Assembly (NCBI RefSeq): GCF_000003815.2
Contig: NC_049992.1
Coordinates: 19,851,760 to 19,915,759, forward strand
DNA length: 64,000 bases
Reading direction: 5' to 3'
From: Branchiostoma floridae
Lineage: Eukaryota; Chordata; Leptocardii; Amphioxiformes; Branchiostomatidae
The position numbers and the translations under genes are program-made. The notes below the pieces were generated by a model. The model made no database searches, was not told the origin of the DNA, and worked only from the letters and a program-made list of their open reading frames with translations. The stretch's first letter is position 1; every line of letters starts with the position of its first letter. Positions 19,972 through 31,213 of the stretch are shown here, one piece after another.

Positions 19972-22900
19972 GTACGTACCGTTATCTATTTATCTTTGCT
20001 GCGTTTATCTTTGCTAAAGCCAGATGTAGGAATAGCACTACTGTAGACCGCATGGTATGCGTAACATTTAGCCTGGGGCAAATAAACTCCAATGGTGAAC
20101 TCCCCAAGCAAATTATCCTCCCCATAAGCATAGCCAGTGTGGTTAGCCTAGTAGAGATTAGCATAGTCGCACGTATATGTTTGATTGATACAAAATTGAA
20201 TGTTGTTTACACTAGCTTCTACTTCTAGTTAAAGAATCCCCTGTATATTTCTATTTGGCAGATGTCCAGCAACTGTTTGAAGGCAATGACAAGGACCTCC
20301 ATCAGTCTAGCATATCTAATGTCAGTGATATTATGTTTAGACCAACTGAATGGAATCCATATTTTGTATACCTCAATGATGGATTCTGTATATAGTAAAC
20401 ATAGCTGCACCATGAATACATTGGGACCATGAAAGATGAGCTCTGGCGATTGCGCTGGCGTACTTTATTGACCTATATCAGGCTCCATGTGAAGCTGAAA
20501 AATGGTGAAAATTGTCAAAATAGACAAAAACATTACCAGAGGAGAAAGCCTGCTGAACACTACAGTTGGCGACATATTACTATATGGCTATGTCTCTACA
20601 TTTATGGCCGGCTAAATCCTCTGGTACGTTTTCCGGCTGTTTGACCATTTTCTACTATTATTAGCGACCTGTGGAGCCTATAGTAGAGGTTGTAGAGGCT
20701 GTGTCAATGACGAAAGGAGAAACGCCTGACCGTTTCCAAAATAATATCCAGTTGCTTGAGTACTATTTGGCGCTGCTAGAGTTTGGTATGTTATGACCCA
20801 TGTCTCTCCATTCCCCGCCAGGGAAATTATTCGACGCCCGGGGTATTGAAGCTCTTATCGGTAATATAGAAGACTTAACCCTCAAATCACCGTATGGGGT
20901 CAAAACTGACCCCAGACGTATATCGATGTGTGCCATCATGGTATTTCTGGTCGAAAACAAATTTCCTCCCATGAGTTTGTTTGTATATATGTCCTATAAC
21001 TTCTTATACGTTTTTAACGAGATTGGCTCATTATTGATTAAGTTATCTTAGAAAGTTTATGTATGGTCCAGTGGGGTCAAAACTGACCCCAGCATTTTTT
21101 TAAACAAACTTTTGCGACCCACACCTTAACTACTTATCTTAGGATCACGAAATTTTCAGAGAATGATATACATGTAAGCCAAAATTATTGTGACAGCTTT
21201 TGTGCCAATATCATGTTATATGACGACATTATGACGTCATTTAGGTAATCTCGGCCGCCATCTTGGATTTTGCCTGATGACGTCATTAAATTAGCATAAA
21301 TTATGAATATTGAGTTATGAAATTTACGTTGAATTTCATAAGATGTGATAAACAACTGATATCTGCTAAGAAAACCTTAAAACTTAAATGTTTAATACAG
21401 AATTAGAAAACTTAATAATAATAATTATTAGCAATAAATATGTCTGTCAGAATTTCGTTGCCATGGCAACATGAAAAATGATGAACATACTTTGTTCACT
21501 GAAAATTTTGCTTTCAACATTTCCTAAAAAGTTACTAAGTTTAATGGCCCTAGCATGAGCCATTCAGGCGCTATACGGCAGTGAAGTTGGCATCAAAAAC
21601 CTCCTTTAAGGTCTGAATAGCATTGGTGCAAAATGTGGTCCTCATGATCTTTTGCATAAATTATGATAATGAGCTAGAAATATTCTCACCTAATCATGTC
21701 AGACTGTTCCACATAGATTAATGAAACTAAACATATATACAAATCTCAAAAAGAGTCACACAAAAAACTGTATTTGTACAAAATGTTTTGGGGTCAGTTT
21801 TGACCCCATACGGTAATCTACGTCACAAAAAAGCTACGGTGGTTTGAGGGTTAAACACACATGCACATCTGTTTGTATGCATTGGCATCTTATCATGATT
21901 CAACTTATCTCATTTATATAGCGACGATGTTGAAGACGAATTTAGATCGTCAAAGACGAGATTTGATGGACATTCGACCCTGCCACATGTGATAAGGATC
22001 CCGGAGGATTACGATAACACAACAAGACCTAGTTCGTCTGGTAAGTGTTCATCGATCACATGCAATGCACTAGGGGTGGGTACCGGTACAGAAAATTTAG
22101 GTCCAGGTCCGGTTCAGGTCAAGAGGATAAGGTCCAGGTCCGGACCTGAACCTGGACCTGATTCCGTATGTGAGAACTTGTGAATAATATATTCAAAATT
22201 AGTAGAAATAACTATAGACTCTACGCTACTTTGCTCTTGTTATTTTCCCGGTAAGCCTCGAAACGTGTGAACGCCTGCTGATCATTTTCCAATATGTTCA
22301 TTTTCCAATAGGTCCAACATCCGGTCACCGAATGTTTTCAGGTCCGGTTTTTCTGGACCGGTCCAATAAGAAAAAAAACCTACATAACACCATTCTCACA
22401 CGGCGGACAAGACAGAACGAAAGGAGGTCAATGAGGCAACCAAAAAACAGTTATAGAATCATATCTCATGTACTATGTTTGATACTGGTTTTTAGTAATT
22501 AGGATGATAAGTTTGTTTTTATTTTGCCAAACATTGTACCGTGTACGATCGTTGCGCAATACAGTTCTTCTTATCTCATTCAGTTTTTCTTCCATACTGT
22601 ACTAATATCATAAATATAAGCTCAAACAATACAAATCATAAGTAGTGTTATGTACAGAAAATATGTAGCAATGTAGAGTAGCGTAGAAATGCAAAATAAA
22701 AACATATATTGCAAATATGTCACTGACATGCAGCCATTCTCTAATTGTACGATTTGCTAATTCCATGCTATCGTTAGTTGAAGTGCTAATTATGATGTCT
22801 TTTGTTTGCCACATTGGCCTCGTTTTCGATCTGTCATGTCCGCCTCTTGAGAAATGTGTATTGTAAGCGATGCTTTCTGCTCTTTTCTGTTTGTTTTCTT

Positions 22901-25900
22901 TAGCTTTCTTTCAAATCCCACTAAAGTTGCCAACAAAACACAAGTGTTGCCAATATGTCTGCTTTTTTTCTTCTATTTTACATAGTTGTAGACATCGGTT
23001 GTGCCGCCTACATCGCAAGCCTTGGTCCTTTTTTGGAAAGGTCAATGGTAAGGCCCGAATTCAATTGCCTTTTCTTGTATTCAATACCTCTTACCAACTT
23101 CATATTTAGTATCCACCCTTCAAAGCTCACAATGCCATTGCGACATATCAAAAAGCTTGAAATAATCTGCAGATTTGAAGAAAGCATCTCCAGATTTTTT
23201 TTTATTTTCAACGATGCGTGACGACCCATTTTGGGGCTCATTATGATCCGTAAAGTACTGTAAATGTATTTAAGTTTGCGGGGATTTAATTTCGCGGTAG
23301 CGGGACAAAGGACTTTTCGCGGTGGTTTTAATTTCGCGGTAACGCGTCTGCTGTCTACTACCATAATAGAAAAATGTTCGCGGTGGTTTTAATTTTGCGG
23401 TTAAGTGGTCATTTGGCGGCTGTTTATTACATTTTTTTTCATTTTCTTTGCAGAAATTCGAGATCTCATTTTACTTGTACTGCCAATGGACCGATCCCAG
23501 GCTAAACATCTCGGCCGTGATTGCTTACGTGGACGAGACGGACCGGAAGATTTGGAGACCCCAGATCTGGCCCGATCCGATGTCGGGAGCAGCACGGGCG
23601 GATTTTTTCGACAAGCCGTATGTAACTCCCGGAGGACTGGTCATGGACGGTCTCAGGTATTACTCACCCGACAAGAACACTTTGAATTCGCTATACATGT
23701 AACGTTACGGCAGCAGAAGCTGGGGGGGGGGGGTAGACTTTCCTTTGCTTTACATGGTTAAAAGAGCCTTCACGCTGAAAACGAATCAGCAGGAATCAAG
23801 CAGAACCAACCGGAACGAATAATTTGCGAAATATGCGCCTCATTCGGGGGCCATCCCGAGTGTAAATTTCAAATGGACCTTATATCCTCTTAACACGAGA
23901 CGGAATGAGCTAATATGCCGTCAGAATGACAAGTCTTTCTCATTCCTGGAAACTCGTAGTGTATTCTAGAAATTTTCACTGCACTCCAGATATTCTTTTG
24001 GCCACATTCGGGCAGGATTCCAAGTGGCTTGCCATTTCGGTTGTCCATCGAATGAGATAAGAATGTTTCGAATAATGTTGGAATACCGCAGAATGCGGTC
24101 AGACTGCAGTTAGAATAGTTCGAATCCACTTAGAATCCACTTTGAGTGTCATTCGATATTTCTCCACTTAGAATGCACCTCGACAGTTTTTAACATGTCA
24201 AAACTTTCGGGCCAGCCAAAAGAACGGGCACAAATAGCTGAAATGCAGGGAGAATTTCTGAAACACACTACGAATTGCCAGCTGGAATTGCCTGGAATAG
24301 AAAATAATTTTCATTCCGACGGCATTCCGGCTGATTCTCTCTCTTGTGTGAAAGGGGCTTAAGACATGCAAATACAATCATTTCAAAGCACATGTCAGTA
24401 ATTGTTCGGGAGGGACTACCAAATAAACTTTACTGTGCCATACATGGCTAGGACATGCAAATACATTTACCTACATCTCAAACCTCAAATTTACCTTCAT
24501 TTCAAACCCCACTGCAAAGCTGGATTGGTCAGGTTTATTTTGGTTCAAAATTACAAAATGGAGGTCAACTCCCGTGTTTTGCGAACTATAGCCAAAAGAA
24601 TGAAATACTGAAATACACCAGGAATTCACCCCTCGTACCAATTGGAAAGTCCAGCCAATTACGTCCAATTCAGAGGTATGAAATTTATTACACTTGACAG
24701 GTCATAAAAGAGCAAGGGTTAAAGTTTTTGCCAGATTTTAGAAATATACTTAGCAGAAAACTAGACCTTTTGGATCCAAATTCGCACAGGAAAATTAAAA
24801 AAAATCAATATTCAGAAGAATAAATATCTTCCATAATGCTTTACGTGGATCATATTCACTTCATAAAGTCATAAATCATTCGAATCCAATTGGCGCAGTC
24901 TACAACTAGTCTAATGGAAGCCTAATGAGTGAGGGTCGTCTTTTAAACGATTTACTGCGTTGTAATCAATACATAATGCAATTATACAACGGTTAGTTTT
25001 GCGTCTATGATTCATAAATCTGACTAATTTGCTGCCTCTAAACGGTTAGTATCTTACAATAACAGTACTGTATAACGTGATCATGACATCGATATTTCGG
25101 CGCTACAACAGTTCTTCATTTACATTGATGCAATTTATGACCCGGTCACATTCGTGGAAGCACGTCGCATGATTTTGGCGTCATAGAATTCGAAACAGAC
25201 CGTGACAGAACCAACGACCGACAAAGTTCTAAGAAAGTCATTTTCCGTAACAAGACATGTTTGTTACGACATATGCACGGCTATTACAAAAATAAGCTTT
25301 TTCACGGAGTTCACTACGCATGTGTGGTCGACAGGAATCCTGGGTAATGTCAAAGGTGAAGGCGCGACAGACGTAAATAGTCTCATTGTTTCAATTTGCG
25401 TAACGGTGTCTGGAATGTAATGGTGCCTGCAAGTTGGCGGAGTGTTTAGTAATTAGCTTTATTTCACCTGGATATAATACCCAGAATTCATATCTCGTGC
25501 ACATGCGTAGTTAACTCAGTCTGCAAAGAGTCCTATAGGTGCGCTCCCACCGCACTTGTGTCAAGCTTGCGTCACTGCGGGGTTTAAAAAATACTCAACG
25601 AATTTCAGAGATAAAGAACGAATTTTCTTTCTTTTTGTGCATTTTGTCCTTTTCTAAGTCATACTTTTACGTATAACGTAATATTTAGATTATAATGAAT
25701 GAATGAAGACCTTTATTGTACAGTTTTGCCCAACCGAGCTAAGTACAGGTCACAACAAGTCAAGAGATATAAAGTATCACAAATCTAGTCTAACACAAAA
25801 GTTCGGCTTCTTCTCGCTTCTTGGTAATGGTGAAAATGTACGACTGTATGGGTTTAGCTTTGGCGGTTTGTCAAAAAGCATGAGAAATATAAAATATATA

Positions 25901-28588
25901 TTATAGATAATCGGAGAAAATACTAGTTACAAAACAGTGACGCAGTGAACGAACCCCGCAGTGACGCAAGCTTGATACAAGTGCGGTAGGAGCGCACCCT
26001 AAGTTTGCCATCGAATGGAGATCGAACGCAGAATTTGACCGGGCTCATATGGACAATTTTGTTTCACTGACGTTTCCATGTTATCATCCAATAGGTACAC
26101 CATCGAAGCAACATGCCTGATGACGTTCTATAACTACCCTCACGACAAACAGTTCTGCAACGTGCCCATCTATTTACGTATGTCATACAGTTCTTATTAT
26201 TCATATTACACTATATGGCTGGGCTGTTTATTCATCAATCTATTAATTATTTATTTCAGGTACGAACAGGTCAATATTTAAAAACATACAAGTACATGTA
26301 CAAGACAACAAATAGTATATACACACAGCATATCAGAAAAAAAAGGCATTGTAAAAGAAAACATTAGAAGTTGACTTTAGAGAACTAGATGTTTACCAGA
26401 CATGACAGACATCCCAGGTCATGGGGTGAGTGGAAGAAGCTACTGATTTACGGGGATGTATTGTTTCTTGTCTATCTGTCTGTTTTCACAGTTATACATT
26501 TTCCATATGCTGGTAACCTCAGAGCGACCAATTGACACACGTGTTTGTCAATCAAAACATCAATTATATATCCAACTAGAGTTCGGGGACCTCATACCTC
26601 CATGAAATATTTATTGCTTTTTTGTGGATGGTATGTATGTTTATAGTCGGTTGTATTTGAGAGTAATGGTTATATAATATAAATGTTATGGGAAAGTAGT
26701 GGTGTATTTATTTAATGACACAGAGGATGTCCATCTGATTAGTAATTATCAAAATGTGACACTTAATTGTGTAATGTGCGTTTAAGAGGTCGACGGCATA
26801 TGGTAGCGTGGTGTTCCTTAAGCTTGATGTTTGGCATTTAAAATGTCTAAGGTTGTCAGCATTATTGAGGTTCGACTATGTGCCTCAGAGCGGTGTGGTG
26901 GGAGGAAGTTGGGAAACTCAGAAAGAAGAAGGGATGTGGCCAACTTTAGTCAGATGATGATTTGATTTTCCACCAATATGTCATAACATCAGCTGTTCAC
27001 ACGGTACAAAAACGAGATGCACACTTTCCTCTGACAGCCCTACACCAACTGTAAGATGAATACTTGGCGCCAACCCCGTCTGCTAACAGCTGTCACCTCA
27101 CCATCTGCTTGGAGCTAAGCCCATTAACAAACACATAAAGCACGATGCCTGTACCAATATATCTCAAATATAGGGGTGATTTCTGATATTATTACATCAA
27201 TTATAACGACAGATACGGCTCCCAAAATCTCATTGATTCGAGCTTTCATCACACCCCACCCACACAACAAGTATGAAACCAATCCATCCAGCCGTTCTTG
27301 AGTAATCATCTACACAGACAGAGACACATAACAGAAAATATAACCTCCATTCCATGACATTTCATGGAGGTAATGAGCTATTGAACAACACATGTAGGAA
27401 ACTCTAGGTATATCATCCCTGACCCTGGTAGAATCAAGACATAAAAACCTGTGAATATTCTCTCCTCATGTTTAGGTGGGGGCGTGGTTGCTACTTGGAA
27501 ATTGCCACCACTCTGGGTGAAGACTGACTCGGCCATTTCCATCAACATGCAGAGGGTCCGCTCCATGTTCCGGTTAGATCACATGGAGTCTCTCAGTTAC
27601 ATCTACAGCAATATGTTTCCTGGTAAGCGCTTTATGTTGATTCAATTTTGGTCAGGATTTCAATAAGTATGTCAACACCATCATATCTGTCGATCAAAAA
27701 ACTTTCTGGATTCATTGACACACATATCTAGCTGAAGACGCTAGACAAATTTAATGTTACTGGGTAGTTATTCTCTTTACTCATCTCTTATCAATTATGA
27801 AATTATGCTAAAGACACAAAACCTCAGTATGGCAATTAAACGTTTTTAGTTTTATGTGTCCCTTTTTTTTCTTTTGCATGGGGCAAGTGGCGAAATTACC
27901 CAAAGATTTACGTTACACTGTGTTTTTGCATTATCTATCATCTAGATATTTGATCATCTTTTTAGATACTTTGGTTCCAATGTTGTACAAGTGACGGCGA
28001 TATTATACGTCTATCGTGACTTTTTTGTTTGATCAATTGTGAAAAATATGTTGCTGGTGACGTATAAAGATTGTATCTCACTGCGCAGTTCATGGGACAC
28101 CGGTGCGGCACTGCGGGGTTCATAAGATTGCTCAACGAATTTCAGATAAATAACTAATTTTCTTACGTTTTGTTACTTTTGCTGTCTTCTAAGTAATACT
28201 TTTGCGTATTACGCAATATCTAGATTATCAAAATAAATCGGCGAAAGTAATACAGCAGTGACGCAGTGAACGAACCCCACAGTAACGCACTGGTGCCCCA
28301 AGTGCAGTAAGATACTTTCTTATGCATGTTTCGTAACTCTTTTTATTACCCAGAGGAAACGTGTATATATCAGAAGGACTTGTGTAACTACGAAGGATCT
28401 GAGAGCTGCTACAGGTCGGGACTAAGATGTTCGGAAGCAGAGAACCAGAACAACGCGTTGTGCATCAAATGCAACATGTTCGGAGGGAGGTGTAAATCGT
28501 ATAAAACACCGAACTGTTCTTCCGTAATAGAGAAAGGTAGGTGAATTAGGACATGGAAAAAGAAAGTGTATGTGTATGTGTATATGTA

Positions 28589-28658
<70 letters not shown>

Positions 28659-28660
28659 CA

Positions 28661-28691
<31 letters not shown>

Positions 28692-30263
28692 GTGTGTGTG
28701 TATGTGTACGTGTATGTGAATACGTTTTTCTGTACCTGTGTATATGTATGTCTGCGCGATTGTGTGCAACTATATACAACTATATGTGTGTGTTTGTGTG
28801 TATATGTGTTTGATTATATATGTATAGTAACTATATAACGCACACATATTATGTTAAGCATCTAGAGAGCAATCTATATTATTTTAAAACCAATTCCGAC
28901 ATCCCTTCAAAATGAAAATAAATACATTCACCGACTTGTTGAACCTACCTTCAGCTCTATGATTTTACTAACGCATAACAAGAAAAGAGTGTACTCTCAG
29001 GTCCAGTAAAGATTTCCACAATGTTTATTCTTACAGTTACACCGCTGAATGTTTACCTCACGACGCTGGAGTTCAGGTTTAAGTTTACCCGACGGTTGAG
29101 CTACCACCTGCTGAAGACGTACGTCCCCTCGTTCTGCGTGGTCGGCATGTCCTGGGTATCCTTCTGGATCGACCCGTCTTCAGCTCCGGCCAGAACTGGT
29201 CTGGGAGTGACCACTGTACTGACCATTGTTACGTTGGTACGTATACTCATTAAGAAATAAAAGGAATGGATAGTACTGTTCATTCAGTGTTTAAAATGCG
29301 TTTCAAATTTAAAACTGTCAATGATGTTGAAGTCTGAGACGGAAACAGTAACATAGAATTTCATAAAATAACATTTTGACAAAAAAATCTAGCACTTATC
29401 AACACAGACAGCGGGTAGCTAAACTTTCGATCAGATCTGTGTTTTACGTGATTTTTTATGGGTTCATGCTTATTATGCTCGATCCATTTAAGGCGGCCAT
29501 CTGAGGCTATTGCACCGAAACAAGGCTAGTATGACCATAATAGCCTACAGGAGAGGATAACCCTGGCTAGGGATAGAAGAACCTGGAGGCAATTCTCGAT
29601 CTTCATGTCTACCTTGTCCCCCCAACGACCTGGAGGTCAAGAGACTAGGTAGGTTGGTAGGTAGGTATAGTATAGGTAGGCCAGGTATTGAATTACAGCT
29701 GCCAATGGTGTTGGATTAGTTACCGACAGGGCTGTTTGCCTCCACAGAGCGGGAAAGTCGAACCAGCTCCAGAACTGAACTACATCCGGGCTATCGACGT
29801 CTGGATGCTCGGCTGCAAACTCTTCGTCATCCTGGCTCTGTTGGAATACGCATGCGTCAACTTTACCGTCCGCACACAGACGAGAAAGGTTAGTTTTTTT
29901 TTGGAATTAGAGCGTCATATTCTTGAATGTGTTCTCAAACATTATTCAAGATTACCTTAAAATAACTTTTACTTGAAATTATCTAGAATATTTGGTTAAA
30001 CAAAGGTATTTTTCACGCTTCTCACTCGACTGTAGATTGACAAAATACTTGATGGCGTCCACCAACAATCAAGCATATCTGAGGGAAAACCGGAAGTGAC
30101 GTTATCCGCACAGGAAGAACATGGGAACGAGACCTCCTTGAACGACCAGCTCACTCAGTTGGCCAATAAGCGCAATTACAGCATGGACCACGTGTCACGT
30201 GTTCTCTTTCCAGCTGCGTACTTCGTCTTTGTGTGCACATATTTTGTTGCTTACATGTATTAG
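19877..30263 (+). CDS. Receptor B: tandem paralogue of receptor A, Cys-loop chloride channel subunit
   Basis: Ten exons join in frame to 486 residues: 19877-19971, 21922-22040, 22986-23047, 23454-23656, 26095-26177, 27476-27622, 28354-28536, 29037-29236, 29748-29888, 30036-30263. The N-terminus is a leucine-rich signal peptide. Visible motifs are WTDPRL (loop D), IWRP (loop A), the 13-residue Cys-loop C167-C181 with YPHDK, the eight-cysteine module at 237-297, TM1 about 320-342, the PAR motif at 348-350 before TM2, TM3 about 377-402 and TM4 at the extreme C-terminus (466-486). Every intron phase equals that of receptor A, and exons 3, 5, 6, 7, 8 and 9 have identical lengths, so the genes arose by tandem duplication. 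Exons 1, 2, 4 and 10 differ in length; the cytoplasmic loop is the most diverged. It is probably a subunit of a pentameric plasma-membrane anion channel. The two products could co-assemble, but that is inference. Confidence 0.92.
20725..20774 (-). mobile_element. Terminal fragment of MITE family 3 in receptor B intron 1
   Basis: CTGACCGTTTCCAAAATAAT with CCAGTTGCTTGAGTACTATT is the inverted form of the family-3 terminus. No partner end was found. Confidence 0.6.
20879..21850. mobile_element. TTAA-flanked piggyBac-like element in receptor B intron 1
   Basis: Starts CCCTCAAATCACC and ends GGTGGTTTGAGGG, with TTAA on both sides (20875-20878 and 21851-21854). A second inverted block, CGTATGGGGTCAAAACTGAC at the left and GTCAGTTTTGACCCCATACG at the right, lies just inside. 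The interior shares the ATCTTGGATTTTG / GATGACGTCAT / TTAGCATAAATTATG words with the 8071-9016 element in the opposite orientation. No transposase is encoded. Confidence 0.85.
21922..22040 (+). CDS. Receptor B exon 2: N-terminal extracellular region
   Basis: Acceptor ATATAG ends at 21921; donor GTAAGT at 22041. Encodes a charged segment ending IPEDYDNTTRPSSS, aligned with exon 2 of receptor A. Ends in phase 1. Confidence 0.9.
22070..22385. mobile_element. Dispersed GGTACC/GGTCC-rich repeat, family 4
   Basis: GGGGTGGGTACCGGTACAGA followed by several CCAGGTCCGGTTCAGG-like words, ending near TTTTTCTGGACCGGTCCAAT and poly-A. Related copies occur at 46125-46545, 53325-53415 and 53780-54230. Confidence 0.65.
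22986..23047 (+). CDS. Receptor B exon 3
   Basis: A 62-base exon after acceptor TACATAG, ending at ATG before donor GTAAGG. Encodes ASLGPFLERSM, aligned with receptor A exon 3. Confidence 0.88.
23255..23430. repeat. Repeat with TTTCGCGGT words in receptor B intron 3
   Basis: TTTAATTTCGCGGTAGCGGG and related phrases (TTCGCGGTGGTTTTAATTTC) are iterated. The style resembles a short repeat common in marine invertebrate genomes. It ends only about 20-30 bases before the exon 4 acceptor. Confidence 0.5.
23454..23656 (+). CDS. Receptor B exon 4: loops D and A
   Basis: Acceptor TTTGCAG ends at 23453. Encodes FEISFYLYCQWTDPRLNI and KIWRP. The donor GTATTA at 23657 is weaker than the others but is required by the phase match to exon 5 and by the paralogue. 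Confidence 0.88.
23760..24361. mobile_element. Terminal-inverted-repeat element, family 5, in receptor B intron 4
   Basis: Left AAAGAGCCTTCACGCTGAAA with CGAATCAGC; right GGCTGATTCTCTCTCTTGTG with TGAAAGGGGCTTAA. The ends are inverted but imperfect. The interior is full of GGAATG/CATTCC words, and a related degraded copy occurs at about 51670-52178. Superfamily not assigned. Confidence 0.55.
25537..25999. mobile_element. Variant family-1-like MITE with nested insertion in receptor B intron 4
   Basis: Termini AGGTGCGCTCCCACCGCACT and GTGCGGTAGGAGCGCACCC are inverted. The subterminal CACTGCGGGGTT/GAACCCCGCAGTG matches family 1, but the outer 20 bases differ. Flanking triplets are TAT and TAA. 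A segment at about 25693-25917 interrupts the interior. Confidence 0.75.
25693..25917. mobile_element. Nested retroelement 3' end inside the MITE
   Basis: AATGAATGAATGAAGACCTTTATTGTACAG begins the insert; the GAAGACCTTTATTGTAC phrase recurs at about 45026. Tandem AATG units at one edge are like LINE tails on the complementary strand. Confidence 0.5.
26095..26177 (+). CDS. Receptor B exon 5: signature Cys-loop
   Basis: An 83-base exon encoding CLMTFYNYPHDKQFC. Acceptor CCAATAG ends at 26094; donor GTATGT at 26178. Confidence 0.93.
26180..27475. other. Receptor B intron 5
   Basis: 1.3 kb without a recognisable exon. It is AT-rich, with a TTTATT/ATTTATT-rich patch at about 26225-26260. I see no complete element. 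Confidence 0.5.
27476..27622 (+). CDS. Receptor B exon 6: beta-strands 8-9 region
   Basis: Acceptor TGTTTAG; donor GTAAGC at 27623. Encodes GGVVATWKLPPLWV through INMQRVRSMFRLDHMESLSY, collinear with receptor A exon 6. Confidence 0.88.
28064..28320. mobile_element. Degraded PIF/Harbinger-like MITE, family 1, in receptor B intron 6
   Basis: TGTATCTCACTGCGCAG... CACCGGTGCGGCACTGCGGG at the left and GTGCCCCAAGTGCAGTAAGA at the right. The outermost bases are decayed. It ends 33 bases before exon 7. Confidence 0.75.
28354..28536 (+). CDS. Receptor B exon 7: eight-cysteine module in the loop C position
   Basis: Acceptor TACCCAG ends at 28353; donor GTAGGT at 28537. Encodes [19 protein letters not shown], then RC, LC-x2-C, RC and PNC contexts. 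Same length (183 bases), same phases and the same eight cysteines as receptor A exon 7. The spacing and the motif SEAENQN/TEAENQN and MFGGRCK/FFGGKCK are conserved. Confidence 0.9.
28564..28712. repeat. (TGTATG)n hexamer microsatellite
   Basis: About 24 near-perfect TGTATG units, starting 27 bases after the exon 7 donor. Confidence 0.95.
29037..29236 (+). CDS. Receptor B exon 8: TM1 and start of TM2
   Basis: Acceptor TCTTACAG; donor GTACGT at 29237. Encodes SYHLLKTYVPSFCVVGMSWV, then [19 protein letters not shown] with the PAR anion motif. Confidence 0.93.
29748..29888 (+). CDS. Receptor B exon 9: TM2-TM3 linker and TM3
   Basis: Acceptor CTCCACAG ends at 29747; donor GTTAGT at 29889. Encodes [20 protein letters not shown] and [11 protein letters not shown]. 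Confidence 0.93.
30036..30263 (+). CDS. Receptor B exon 10: intracellular loop, TM4 and stop
   Basis: Acceptor GACTGTAG ends at 30035; stop TAG at 30261-30263. The cytoplasmic part is Glu/Gln/Ser-rich and unlike receptor A; TM4 is VLFPAAYFVFVCTYFVAYMY at the C-terminus. Confidence 0.92.
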   Translation: MDKILDGVHQQSSISEGKPEVTLSAQEEHGNETSLNDQLTQLANKRNYSMDHVSRVLFPAAYFVFVCTYFVAYMY

Positions 30264-31213
30264 AGCTAATGAGAAAGAATGTTCAATCAAACATACGTAG
30301 TGTAAAATGGACTAATTGAGCACTTTTCTAGATATAGACACAAAATATTTGTTAATGCATGCGACATGGCTGATTCAGGGAATGGAAATGACACAATCAT
30401 TGTCGTGTAGTAAGCCTAGGATTCTGAGAAAGACTTGTTGTAACAGAACAGCAGTCGTATAACAATATGACTGCTAAACATTGAACAGACAAAATGACGA
30501 AAAGGGTGAAAAGGGCTTTATATACATGTATGTTGTAAGGCAGTCTTTAAAAGTAGACAATTAGTTGATAAGAGTGGGTGTGTTCGTACATAGTGCCGAA
30601 TATATCAATCCTTCTGATATATATATATAGTTGCAGGTTGTAGATTTATCTGCTACGCATTTTAAAGCTTGAGGGGGGTCTTAAAAATTGCAAATGAAAT
30701 TGCAATTTTTACCGTTTTTCTGCATGAGCAATATATCGCAATGTAATTATATGAATCACAGATATAAATACACAATAAACACATCAACACAACAATAGAT
30801 TTGAAGAATACACTTATGTATTTGCTTGACATTTGATAAAACATACGTCCACTTTTTTTCAAAACTTAAGTGCATCTACAAGCACTTGAAGATAGTTAAA
30901 TATGTTCTTCATTCCAATTCTCGTTACACATGAAGTAATAAGCCATCGGATTGGTCTGTTGAAAGTGCTGTACTCATTTCATTGGTCCTCAGGTTTCCCA
31001 GCTACTATATAGAACGTTAGCACAAACAGATGCGTGGTTGGTAGATTATTCATAACGCACCAGTTTAGAAGGCAATTCGTACGCGTGAAACACTCCCACG
31101 GGTAAAGAGAACTACACTTTGACGACGAACGTTGATTTGAATTTTCTCAGCGTAATGTCAATCTTTAACATCCATCTCATCAACGGTGCCCAAAATTTGT
31201 CATCCAGCTTTGT
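30264..31213. other. Convergent intergenic region
   Basis: Between the receptor B stop and the 3' side of the minus-strand NCS gene. AT-rich with short TATA runs; no exon or element recognised. Confidence 0.5.

Noticed and set aside
23405-23761. 118-codon plus-strand frame overlapping receptor B exon 4
   Set aside because: Out of frame with the ligand-binding-domain motifs; the true exon is 23454-23656 in another frame.
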